A stretch of 9,025 nt of DNA from an uncultured Verrucomicrobia subdivision 3 bacterium (GTDB lineage Bacteria > Verrucomicrobiota > Verrucomicrobiae > Limisphaerales > CAMLLE01): NCBI GenBank assembly GCA_946480555.1, contig CAMLLE010000088.1:1-9025 (forward strand). Reading direction: 5' to 3'. This document shows positions 1 through 5,941 of the stretch, piece by piece. The notes beneath the pieces were generated by a model. The model saw nothing but the letters and a program-made list of their open reading frames with translations. It was not told the DNA's origin and did not search any database. The position numbers and the translations under genes are program-made. Position 1 is the first letter of the stretch. Every line of letters starts with the position of its first letter.

Positions 1-2
1 GC

Positions 3-899
3 TTTCTTTTCGCGTGTGCAGTGATCGCCATTCTCCTTCCGAAACTTAACGCTGCAGACACTGAAGCTCAGCGAAAAGCTCGCGAGGCGTTGAATCAAAA
101 AATTCAGCAGCTTGAGGGGGGCGGCCCGGCTCCTGCCGCGACTCCCAGCGCTGCGCCGGTCGCTGCGCCGAAGGTTCAACCTGCACCGGCACCTGTCAGG
201 CCGGCATCCGCTGGCGCCACTGCGCCGGCTTCGAGTGTTTCGAAAGCCAATCAGGAAAAGGCGTTGCAGGCGTTGCGCGAAGCAATGAAATCTGGCGGCG
301 CACCCGTCGAAACGACTTCGTCCCCCGCGAGCCAGCCGCAGCCGAAAGCTGTCACGCAGCCGGCCCAGGTTCAGGCCCCCATCACCAGTGTGACGGCCGC
401 CCCGTCCGCGGCACCGGCTGCCTCCGCTGAGAACCATGAGAAAGCGTTGCAGGCGTTGCGTGAAGCGATGAAAGCCCCGTCCACGACGGTTGACTCCGCG
501 CAAGCCGCCGGCGAAGGCCAGTTCCAACCCCTTCCGGAAACCACCACGGCGGACAACGAAAAGTTGATTCAAGCGTTGCGTGAGAAGAACAAACAGTTGG
601 ACCAGGCGCAAACTGTGCCGGAGCCCAAGCCTGCTACAGTCGTGAAGGAATCTCCCAAGGCAAAGCCGGAGGAAAAGCCCGCAGTGGCGGCAAAACCCAA
701 AACGGAATCGAAACCCGAGCCGACCATTCGCGCCTCGCGCAAAGGTCTGCCAGCGTGGACACCAATCCAAGGACCGGCCAGTGGACTTGCGCCGGAGAAG
801 GAAGAACGCCTCCGGATGCTGCTGGACGATTACAAAGCGGACAAGCTGACGCCGGCTCAGTACCACGCCGAACGCGCGAAGATTCTGGCCGAACCCTGA
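3..899 (+). CDS. Exported Ala/Pro-rich repeat protein with SHOCT-like C-terminus (5' end outside window)
   Basis: The frame is open to the left edge. Upstream of a possible GTG at 21 it reads FLFACA and continues into VIAILLPKLNAA-DTEAQ. This looks like the hydrophobic core and cleavage region of a signal peptide (cleavage probably after NAA), so the true start lies before the window and GTG 21 is very likely not the start. Numbering from GTG 21, the mature part has a charged helix (about 14-31), long Ala/Pro/Gln-rich disordered linkers, three copies of a helical repeat with core EKALQALREAMK (about 77-91, 138-152, 179-193), a Lys/Pro/Glu-rich linker (about 200-238), and a C-terminal block (about 259-292). 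That block, with LRMLLDDYKADKLTPAQYH then AERAKIL, resembles the short SHOCT domain. The function is unknown; a periplasmic or envelope protein is my inference. An intrinsic terminator lies 18 bp after the stop. Confidence 0.8.
   Translation, partial: FLFACAVIAILLPKLNAADTEAQRKAREALNQKIQQLEGGGPAPAATPSAAPVAAPKVQPAPAPVRPASAGATAPASSVSKANQEKALQALREAMKSGGAPVETTSSPASQPQPKAVTQPAQVQAPITSVTAAPSAAPAASAENHEKALQALREAMKAPSTTVDSAQAAGEGQFQPLPETTTADNEKLIQALREKNKQLDQAQTVPEPKPATVVKESPKAKPEEKPAVAAKPKTESKPEPTIRASRKGLPAWTPIQGPASGLAPEKEERLRMLLDDYKADKLTPAQYHAERAKILAEP
249..599 (+). repeat. Three spaced copies of a 15-residue coding repeat
   Basis: Copies lie at 249-293, 432-476 and 555-599, separated by Ala/Pro-rich linkers. 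Over the 12 codons from the Glu after N-Q/N-H to the Lys of AMK (255-290 against 438-473), copies 1 and 2 differ at 4 of 36 bases, and all four changes are silent third positions. Copy 3 is more diverged (LIQALREKNK). A fainter relative, AQRKAREALNQKIQQ, sits near the N-terminus. The pattern points to internal duplication of a short amphipathic helix kept by selection on the protein. Confidence 0.8.
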
Positions 900-916
900 T
901 CGAAGCATCTTTTAAG

Positions 917-945
917 AACCCGCCAGATGCTTCTGGCGGGTTTTT
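917..945 (+). terminator. Intrinsic terminator of the SHOCT-like protein gene
   Basis: Perfect 11-bp stem AACCCGCCAGA / TCTGGCGGGTT (917-927 with 932-942), loop TGCT, and a T-run at 941-945. It begins 18 bp after the TGA stop and closes the upstream transcription unit. Confidence 0.93.
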
Positions 946-1003
946 ACGTTTAACCAGACCAAAATCTCAAGGCTGATCTCACTTCGGCTCTTGTTCTCGG
1001 CCT

Positions 1004-1051
1004 GAGGACGACGAGGACGAGAGAGGGCGAGAAGGAGGACGAGCACGCGAG
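1004..1051. repeat. Purine-rich GAGGAC/GACGAG simple-sequence tract
   Basis: About 48 bp, almost all G/A on the plus strand with regularly placed C, built from GAGGAC units (1004-1009, 1013-1018, 1035-1040) and GACGAG/GAGCAC variants. It lies in the 206-bp gap between the terminator-closed upstream gene and lysA. It has no ORF support and looks like an intergenic simple repeat, possibly a member of a genome-wide family; its role is unknown. Confidence 0.55.
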
Positions 1052-1069
1052 TTGAGTCTCCGAGGAACC

Positions 1070-1097
1070 TTGAAGTTTGTCCTTTGAACCCTAAACT
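1070..1097 (+). promoter_or_regulatory. Possible lysA promoter
   Basis: TTGAAG (1070-1075), a 16-bp spacer, then TAAACT (1092-1097): each hexamer matches the sigma-70 consensus at 4 of 6 positions. The ATG of lysA at 1106 is only 8 bp after the -10 box and no Shine-Dalgarno is present, so the transcript could be nearly leaderless. The match is weak and may be chance. Confidence 0.3.
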
Positions 1098-1105
1098 CCC
1101 CGCCC

Positions 1106-2404
1106 ATGCACGGTTTTCATTACGTTGGCAATCGACTGTTTTGTGAAGGTGTCGCGATTGATTCGCTCGCCAAAAAGTTCGGCACGCCGCTCTACGTCTA
1201 TTCGCAGGGCACGCTCACGGATCATTTCCAGAAGCTGGATCGCGCGCTCGCGCCGCTGGATCACCTCATCTGTTTCGCGATGAAGTCCAATTCGAATCTC
1301 GCCGTCCTCCGCACGCTTGCGGATCTCGGCGGCGGCTTCGACATCGTCAGCAGCGGCGAACTTCAGCGCGTCATTGCCGCGGGTGGCGATCCAAAGAAGT
1401 GCGTGTTCGCTGGTGTGGGCAAGACTGAAGCCGAAATTGAGTTCGCGCTGCGGAAGGGTGTTTATTCCTTCAACGTGGAAAGCGAAGCTGAGCTCGGGCG
1501 AATCAACCGCATCGCTGCACGCGTAAAGAAGGTCGCGCCCGTCGCAGTGCGCGTGAATCCAAACGTGGCCGCCAAGACGCACGCAAAGATCACGACCGGC
1601 ACCTACGAAAACAAGTTCGGCATCGCGTTCGAAAAGATCGAAGGCGTGTATGCCCGCGCGAGCAAGCTGAAGAACATCAAGCTCCGCGGCGTTCAGATGC
1701 ACATCGGCTCGCAGATCACCACCGTGAAGCCGTTTGAAGAAGCCGTGCGCAAAGTCGTGCCGCTCGTGCAGAAGCTGAAGGCAAAGTTCGGCATTGAATT
1801 CGTCAGCATCGGCGGCGGACTCGGCATCGTTTACAATCCGGCGCTCGAAAGCGGTTCCGCCGATTGGTGGAAGGCCGGCGCATCCAAAGACATCCTGACG
1901 CCGCAACGTTACGCGGATCGGTTGCTGCCGTTGTTGCAGCCGCTTGGATTGCGCGTGTTGATCGAGCCCGGCCGTTTCATTTCGGGCAACGCCGGCGTGC
2001 TCGTCACGCGCGTGGAATACGTGAAGCGCACGGGGAAGAAGAACTTCCTGATCGTGGACGCCGCGATGAACGACCTGATCCGCCCGGCGTTCTACGACGC
2101 ATATCACGAGATCGTGCCGCTGGTGAAAAAGAATGGCGCGACGATCCCGACCGATGTGGTTGGCCCGATTTGCGAATCCGGCGATTACTTCTGCAAGGAT
2201 CGTTCGCTGCCAAAACTGGGCGAAGGCGATCACATCGCTCTGCTTAGCGCGGGCGCTTATGGATTCGTGATGGCTTCCAACTACAACACACGTCCGCTCG
2301 TGGCGGAAGTGCTGGTCAAAGGAAAGCAAGCCGCGCTCGTGCGTGAACGCCAGCCGGTCGAACACATCTGGGCCGGCGAAAAAATCGCGGCCTGGCAGAA
2401 GTAG
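1106..2404 (+). CDS. lysA: Diaminopimelate decarboxylase
   Basis: This is a cytoplasmic PLP enzyme that converts meso-2,6-diaminopimelate to L-lysine and CO2, the last step of lysine synthesis. At 432 residues it has the usual LysA length. Family landmarks in order: FGTPLYVY near the N-terminus (25-32), the PLP-binding Lys60 in FAMKSN, the HIGSQ motif (199-203), the phosphate-binding GGGLG (236-240), EPGR (287-290), the active-site CESGD (356-360, Cys356 and Glu357 contributed across the dimer) and the SAGAYG motif with Tyr385. Together these give the N-terminal alanine-racemase-like barrel and the C-terminal beta domain of fold-type III decarboxylases. ATG 1106 fits the family N-terminus; no Shine-Dalgarno is seen. 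Ornithine or other amino-acid decarboxylases of this fold are less likely given the length and the GPICESGD motif. tsaE follows after 92 bp. Confidence 0.96.
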   Translation: MHGFHYVGNRLFCEGVAIDSLAKKFGTPLYVYSQGTLTDHFQKLDRALAPLDHLICFAMKSNSNLAVLRTLADLGGGFDIVSSGELQRVIAAGGDPKKCVFAGVGKTEAEIEFALRKGVYSFNVESEAELGRINRIAARVKKVAPVAVRVNPNVAAKTHAKITTGTYENKFGIAFEKIEGVYARASKLKNIKLRGVQMHIGSQITTVKPFEEAVRKVVPLVQKLKAKFGIEFVSIGGGLGIVYNPALESGSADWWKAGASKDILTPQRYADRLLPLLQPLGLRVLIEPGRFISGNAGVLVTRVEYVKRTGKKNFLIVDAAMNDLIRPAFYDAYHEIVPLVKKNGATIPTDVVGPICESGDYFCKDRSLPKLGEGDHIALLSAGAYGFVMASNYNTRPLVAEVLVKGKQAALVRERQPVEHIWAGEKIAAWQK

Positions 2405-2438
2405 AGTCCGCCATCGCCGAATTTCAACAGAAGCCAAC

Positions 2439-2486
2439 GGAGGAAACAAAGGGCGGAGGAACGCTTCGTTTTCCTTTGTTTCCTTC
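2439..2486 (+). repeat. Large inverted repeat between lysA and tsaE
   Basis: Twelve perfect base pairs, AGGAAACAAAGG (2441-2452) with CCTTTGTTTCCT (2473-2484), extended by a G.U and a G-C pair to 14 bp (2439-2486), with a 20-nt loop. The loop repeats the 8-mer CGGAGGAA (2438-2445 and 2454-2461) and can form a small inner AACG/CGTT hairpin. It starts 35 bp after the lysA stop. The T/C-rich 3' arm could act as a weak terminator or attenuator, or the structure could be an intergenic repeat. Both GGAGG cores are too far from ATG 2497 to serve as its ribosome site. Confidence 0.65.
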
Positions 2487-2496
2487 TGTGAATTCA

Positions 2497-2973
2497 ATGC
2501 CGCTGCCGTTCAAAAATCCAACCGAGCTCCGCACGCACATCGCTGCCGAGACGGAGGCGTTGGGCGAACTTTGGGCTGCGGAGTTGCAGCGCGGCTGGGT
2601 GATCGCGCTGTGTGGCGATCTGGGCGCCGGCAAGACGCAGCTGGTCCGCGGCATTGCGCGCGGATTGGGATTTGGCGGGCGTGTGCATTCGCCGACATTC
2701 ACGCTCGTGAACCTTTATTCCAGCGGCCGCCTGCCATTGTTTCATCTCGATCTTTACCGCCTGGAAACGCGCGAGCAGTTGCTCTCGGCGGGCATTGAGG
2801 AATATCTGAATCCCGACGGCGTCAGCGTCATCGAGTGGGCCGAACGCTGGCTTGATCATGAGACAAATCTGGAAACAACGAACGCAGGTGTTCGTTCGCG
2901 ATTGCGGTTGGTCCAGATTGATTGCCTGAACGAAACCGAGCGCAGCATCCGCTATGAAGATTTTGGCCATTGA
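2497..2973 (+). CDS. tsaE: tRNA threonylcarbamoyladenosine biosynthesis ATPase TsaE
   Basis: TsaE is the small P-loop ATPase that works with TsaB and TsaD to transfer threonylcarbamoyl to A37 of ANN-decoding tRNAs (t6A). From ATG 2497 the protein is 158 residues, normal for the family. It shows the N-terminal ET..LG segment (18-23), Walker A GDLGAGKT (40-47), the SPTFTLVNLY block (65-74), HLDLYRL (83-89) and the GIEEYL...VSVIEWAER block (99-117) with the conserved Trp114. In-frame TTG 2476 and GTG 2488 would only add residues encoded by the hairpin's 3' arm and by spacer, so ATG 2497 is preferred. No Shine-Dalgarno is at the right distance from it. The 3' end overlaps tsaB by 20 bp, which suggests translational coupling. 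Confidence 0.94.
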   Translation: MPLPFKNPTELRTHIAAETEALGELWAAELQRGWVIALCGDLGAGKTQLVRGIARGLGFGGRVHSPTFTLVNLYSSGRLPLFHLDLYRLETREQLLSAGIEEYLNPDGVSVIEWAERWLDHETNLETTNAGVRSRLRLVQIDCLNETERSIRYEDFGH

Positions 2974-3595
2974 TTTTTCGTCGCATCGGCGCAGCGTCGC
3001 GGCCATCGGCGAAACGTCGCGGCACGAAGTCGTTGAAGACAATCCGAAGAGCACCGACGCGCTTGGAATGATCACCGACGCGCTGGCCGGCGCAAAGCTG
3101 GCTCGCACTGTAGTCGAATGCGTTGCGATCGGGCTGGGCCCGGGTTCTTACACGGGCATTCGGGCGGCACTGGCATTGTCGCAAGGCTGGCAGCTCGTGA
3201 CGGACGTGAAACTGCTTGGAATCAGCAGCGCGGAAACGATCGCCGCGCAGGCGCATGCGGATGGCGTGCGCGCCCGGATTGCAGTGGTGATTGATGCGCA
3301 ACGCGGCGAATTCTACCTGGCGAACTACGATCTGCGCAGGGAACGTCCGGAGCAAACCGCGCCGCTGCGAATCGTTTCTTCAGACGATGTGAAGCGCTGT
3401 GAAGTTGCGGGCGAAGTGATCATTGGCCCGGAAGTGACGCGCTGGTTTCCGAATGGCCGGATTGCGTTTTCGACCGCTTCAACGCTGGCCATCTTGGCTG
3501 CCACGCGGACGAACTTTGTGAGTGGCGAAAACCTGGAGCCAATTTATCTGCGCGAGACCAGCTTTGTAAAAGCGCCTCCGCCGCGCATAATCTGA
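2954..3595 (+). CDS. tsaB: tRNA threonylcarbamoyladenosine biosynthesis protein TsaB
   Basis: TsaB is the non-catalytic ASKHA-fold partner of TsaD in t6A synthesis. At 213 residues it is slightly shorter than E. coli TsaB and carries no fused RimI domain. Landmarks: ILAIDFSS at the N-terminus (3-10), the hallmark GLGPGSYTGIR (60-70), the DAQRGEFY strand (114-121), GPE (158-160) and the C-terminal EPIYLR (195-200). The usual AIDTS is AIDFS here, and the His/Ser-rich stretch that often follows the first strands is replaced by DNPKSTDALGMI. ATG 2954 lies inside tsaE, whose stop is at 2971-2973, so the pair is probably translationally coupled. No tsaD is in the window. TsaD itself is unlikely, because the metal-binding histidine motif and the required length are absent. 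Confidence 0.94.
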   Translation: MKILAIDFSSHRRSVAAIGETSRHEVVEDNPKSTDALGMITDALAGAKLARTVVECVAIGLGPGSYTGIRAALALSQGWQLVTDVKLLGISSAETIAAQAHADGVRARIAVVIDAQRGEFYLANYDLRRERPEQTAPLRIVSSDDVKRCEVAGEVIIGPEVTRWFPNGRIAFSTASTLAILAATRTNFVSGENLEPIYLRETSFVKAPPPRII

Positions 3596-3649
3596 ACGGC
3601 GGCGAGCGGCTTTGTGAATTCCCTGTGAACAACTGCGGAGAACTCCGGT

Positions 3650-3678
3650 TTGATCTTACATCTGGGATATCTTGTATT
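3650..3678 (+). promoter_or_regulatory. Possible promoter for the small ORF at 3719
   Basis: TTGATC (3650-3655), a 17-bp spacer, then TGTATT (3673-3678), each 4 of 6 to the sigma-70 consensus. It lies in a locally AT-richer stretch 55 bp after tsaB and 40 bp before ATG 3719. The spacing is ideal but the boxes are weak. Nothing else is clear in 3596-3718 apart from a short CGGA/TCCG hairpin at 3636-3647. Confidence 0.3.
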
Positions 3679-3718
3679 CTTCTCTCGATAGTTGTTTTCG
3701 GCGAAGAGCCGACTCGAC

Positions 3719-4051
3719 ATGACAATGAAAACTATGAGTGAAATCTCGGTAACGCATCCAACACCTGTTCAGATGGAAATGCCTTTCCGATGCAAGCAAC
3801 GTGGTCGTCAGGTTGGAATCGTGCCGGCACGACGCTGCACTCTCCCACGGATCAACGCCGCGCTTCTAAGATTGTGCGTAATCGAGTGGAGCGCGAAAAA
3901 GCGATTCTATCGCGTACGCGAGGTCGGAGATGTAATCAAAGGGAACAGCCAAGTGTGCTTCGGATTCTGTGATTCGGATTATCGGATAGTTGGTATCGCG
4001 GAAACTCGCAGAGAAGCTAGCCGGCTTTCAAGGTTTCTTCCGTTCAGATAG
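3719..4051 (+). CDS. Small hypothetical protein (doubtful gene)
   Basis: I do not recognise this protein. From ATG 3719 (alternatives ATG 3725 and 3734; TTG 3692 is less likely) it is 110 residues, basic, with four Cys and many Arg, and no signal peptide or membrane helix. The C-terminal half looks like folded protein: a beta-rich stretch with FYRVREVGDVIKG, VCFGFCDSDY and RIVGIAET, followed by a charged helix (REASRLSRFL). Its codon use differs from its neighbours: AGA, AGG, CTA and ATA all appear, and GC is visibly lower. That could mean a recently gained gene, a fast-evolving orphan or a chance ORF. A weak promoter lies just upstream. It ends 14 bp from the stop of the convergent GH57 gene with no terminator hairpin between. 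If it is not a gene, 3596-4065 is simply a long intergenic region. Confidence 0.42.
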   Translation: MTMKTMSEISVTHPTPVQMEMPFRCKQRGRQVGIVPARRCTLPRINAALLRLCVIEWSAKKRFYRVREVGDVIKGNSQVCFGFCDSDYRIVGIAETRREASRLSRFLPFR

Positions 4052-4065
4052 GCAAACGTTCCAAT

Positions 4066-5640
4066 TCACTCCCAGTAATAGTAATTCACTTCCGGGAAGA
4101 GATTGTCGCGGTCTTCGATTTCAGCGAGCCAGCGTTCGTCCACTTCGTGGCTGAGCAGGTGATCGTGCAGGACCATGAAGCGGAGCAGGTGATCTTTCAC
4201 GCGCTTCTTTGCGTATTCAGGACTCGTGCCGGTGCGCAGGATGAACGGCCAGTCGCTGGCTTGCGCGAGCAGGAGTTCGCGCGCCGCCTGTTTCAGTGCG
4301 CGGTCCTCCAAAGGTGTGGGATTTGGGAAACGCCGGACCAGTTGCGCCATGCGTTCCTGAGCGATGTGCAGGTGAGGATAAATCCACTCGTTCTTCTCGT
4401 TCAACCACACGCGCCAGTAGCCTTCCTCGCCCCAGCTTGAAGCGCTGGGCCGCGCGACCTGATTCGAAGGAAAGAGCCTCAGGTATTCCTCGGGCGTGAT
4501 GAACTCAAACACCTTCTGATCGAAGTAAGCTTTGCGCACGAAGAGATCGAGAAATTCCGGCCCTTCATACCACCAATGCCCGAAGAGCTCCGCGTCGTAA
4601 GGCGAAAGCACAAGCGGCGGCCGGTCCAGAATGCCGGCGAGCTTCTCGATCTGGGCCACGCGCGCTTGCAGAAAGTGATGCGCGTGGGCGTCCGCGCGGT
4701 GGAGTGCGTCCGCGCGGCGATAGACATGTTTCGCCTCATCCTCGCCAGTGATGCGGTAATACTTGATGCCGGTGAAGCCGCGCTTGTCCGAAGCCGGCAT
4801 GTAGGGCTTCACGTAGTCGAGGTCGAGATCGAAGCCGATGTCGCGATAAAAATCCCGGTAAGCCGGATCGCCGGGATAACCTTCGTGCTTGCTCCAGACC
4901 TGTTTCGCGGAATCCAGATCGCGACCGAACGCCGCGATGCCGTTCGGCGTGTATATCGGCGCGAAGACGCCGTAACGCGGTCGTGGGTTGGCATGCAGCA
5001 CGCCGTGAGTATCGGTGATGAACCAGCGGATGTTCGCTTCCTGAAGCACCTTTTCCACGCCATCCACGTAAGCGCATTCCGGCAGCCAGATGCCGCGCGG
5101 ATCGCGTCCGAAGCAACTGCGATAATGATCGCGCGCGATCAGGATTTGCGCGCGGATGGATTGCGGGTGCCCGGACAGCAGCGGCAGCAATGCGTGCGTC
5201 GCGGCGCACGTGATAATTTCCAGCATGCCGATGTCCTGGAATTTCGAGAAGGCGCTGACGAGGTCCTTGCGGTAGCCGAGGTACGCTTCGTGAATCGCGG
5301 TGAAGCGTTGAAAATACATTTCAGCGAGCGCGTTCAGCTCCTTGTCCCAATGCGTGCGGTGGGTTTCCTTTTCGGCCAGCTCCACCAATTCCACCAGGTG
5401 CCTTTCGAAGCGTTCCTGAAGCAACGGGTCGAGCAGCATCGCGCAGAGCGTCGGCGTCATGGTGAGCGTCAGCCGCATTTGCATGCCATCGCGCCGCCAG
5501 CCTTCCAGCAACTGCAGCAGCGGGATGTAGGTTTCCGTGATGGCTTCGAACAGCCAGTTTTCCTCCAAAAAGCGCGGATGCTCCGGATGCCGGACAAACG
5601 GCAGGTGCGCGTGCAGAACGAGCGAAAGATAACCGTGCAT
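4066..5640 (-). CDS. GH57 family 1,4-alpha-glucan branching enzyme (DUF1957 type)
   Basis: This cytoplasmic enzyme is predicted to cut an alpha-1,4 glucan chain and rejoin the piece by an alpha-1,6 link, making branch points in a glycogen-like polymer. From ATG 5640 it has 524 residues, like the shorter bacterial GH57 branching enzymes. The N-terminus GYLSLVLHAHLPFVRHPE carries the conserved HxH (His10, His12). The nucleophile is expected to be Glu188 in IWLPECAY and the acid/base Asp349 in SPYDAELFGHWWYEG. Between them lies APIYTPNGIAAFGRD, whose Tyr230 may match the flexible-loop Tyr linked to branching activity in Thermus. The C-terminal helical DUF1957 part includes SSWGEEGYWRVWLN and ASDWPFIL. 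TTG 5652 is in frame but overlaps the upstream stop, and ATG 5640 gives the normal family start. It is the last gene of the operon, 8 bp after the membrane protein gene. GH57 amylase activity is an alternative. Confidence 0.93.
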   Translation of the reverse strand: MHGYLSLVLHAHLPFVRHPEHPRFLEENWLFEAITETYIPLLQLLEGWRRDGMQMRLTLTMTPTLCAMLLDPLLQERFERHLVELVELAEKETHRTHWDKELNALAEMYFQRFTAIHEAYLGYRKDLVSAFSKFQDIGMLEIITCAATHALLPLLSGHPQSIRAQILIARDHYRSCFGRDPRGIWLPECAYVDGVEKVLQEANIRWFITDTHGVLHANPRPRYGVFAPIYTPNGIAAFGRDLDSAKQVWSKHEGYPGDPAYRDFYRDIGFDLDLDYVKPYMPASDKRGFTGIKYYRITGEDEAKHVYRRADALHRADAHAHHFLQARVAQIEKLAGILDRPPLVLSPYDAELFGHWWYEGPEFLDLFVRKAYFDQKVFEFITPEEYLRLFPSNQVARPSASSWGEEGYWRVWLNEKNEWIYPHLHIAQERMAQLVRRFPNPTPLEDRALKQAARELLLAQASDWPFILRTGTSPEYAKKRVKDHLLRFMVLHDHLLSHEVDERWLAEIEDRDNLFPEVNYYYWE

Positions 5641-5648
5641 GTCAGGGT

Positions 5649-5915
5649 TCAAGTTTCGGGCGGCGGAATCTGAATCGTGGAATTCCCGTCGTTGTCATCG
5701 TCATCATCGTCGCTGAAGTAGTCCGCCAGTTTGGAACTGACGGCAAAGAGCACCACACCGCCCACCAGCAGCACGCCGCCGACAATGCAATTGCCAGGGC
5801 GAATTTCTTCCTCGCGCAGCTGGTGTCGCATCAATTCCAGGCCGGCCTGCAACGCACCAAACGTGAAAAGCGCGGCGGCAATGAAGCGTATTAGATTTCG
5901 GATGACACGATTCAT
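5649..5915 (-). CDS. Small two-helix membrane protein with poly-Asp tail
   Basis: 88 residues, family not recognised. A basic N-terminus (MNRVIRNLIR) leads into helix 1 (about 8-27), followed by a short charged loop (HQLREEEIRP) and Gly/Val-rich helix 2 (about 42-61, CIVGGVLLVGGVVLFAVSS). The C-terminal tail holds six Asp in a row within SDDDDDDNDG (68-77) and ends IQIPPPET. By the positive-inside rule both ends should face the cytoplasm. An AGGA (in CAGGATCGCC) about 10 nt upstream is a plausible ribosome site for ATG 5915. A much longer open frame extends upstream to 6482 but runs antiphase through the conserved DUF4912 coding sequence, so it was not used. The gene starts 26 bp after the DUF4912 stop and ends 8 bp before the GH57 start, so it lies inside the operon. 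Its role is unknown. Confidence 0.78.
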   Translation of the reverse strand: MNRVIRNLIRFIAAALFTFGALQAGLELMRHQLREEEIRPGNCIVGGVLLVGGVVLFAVSSKLADYFSDDDDDDNDGNSTIQIPPPET

Positions 5916-5941
5916 CAGGCGATCCTGGAATTTGCCGCTGC

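Noticed and set aside
755..976. Plus-strand open frame across the end of the SHOCT-like gene and its terminator
   Set aside because: It overlaps a supported gene in another frame and reads through the terminator hairpin.
1004..1051. CRISPR-like or acidic-peptide coding interpretation of the GAGGAC tract
   Set aside because: There are no spacers of constant length and no palindromic repeat, and no start codon with supporting signals; it is simple-sequence DNA.
1091..2497. Long minus-strand open frame (468 codons) opposite lysA
   Set aside because: It is slightly longer than lysA but shows no recognisable domain and is rich in Arg/His/Ala as antisense shadows of GC-rich genes are. lysA on the other strand has every family motif.
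3636..3647. Terminator after tsaB
   Set aside because: The CGGA/TCCG stem is only 4 bp with a short loop and no clean T-run, too weak to call.
4576..5673. Plus-strand open frame (365 codons) opposite the GH57 gene
   Set aside because: Antisense shadow: no motif, composition typical of reversed GC-rich codons, and the GH57 frame carries both catalytic motifs.
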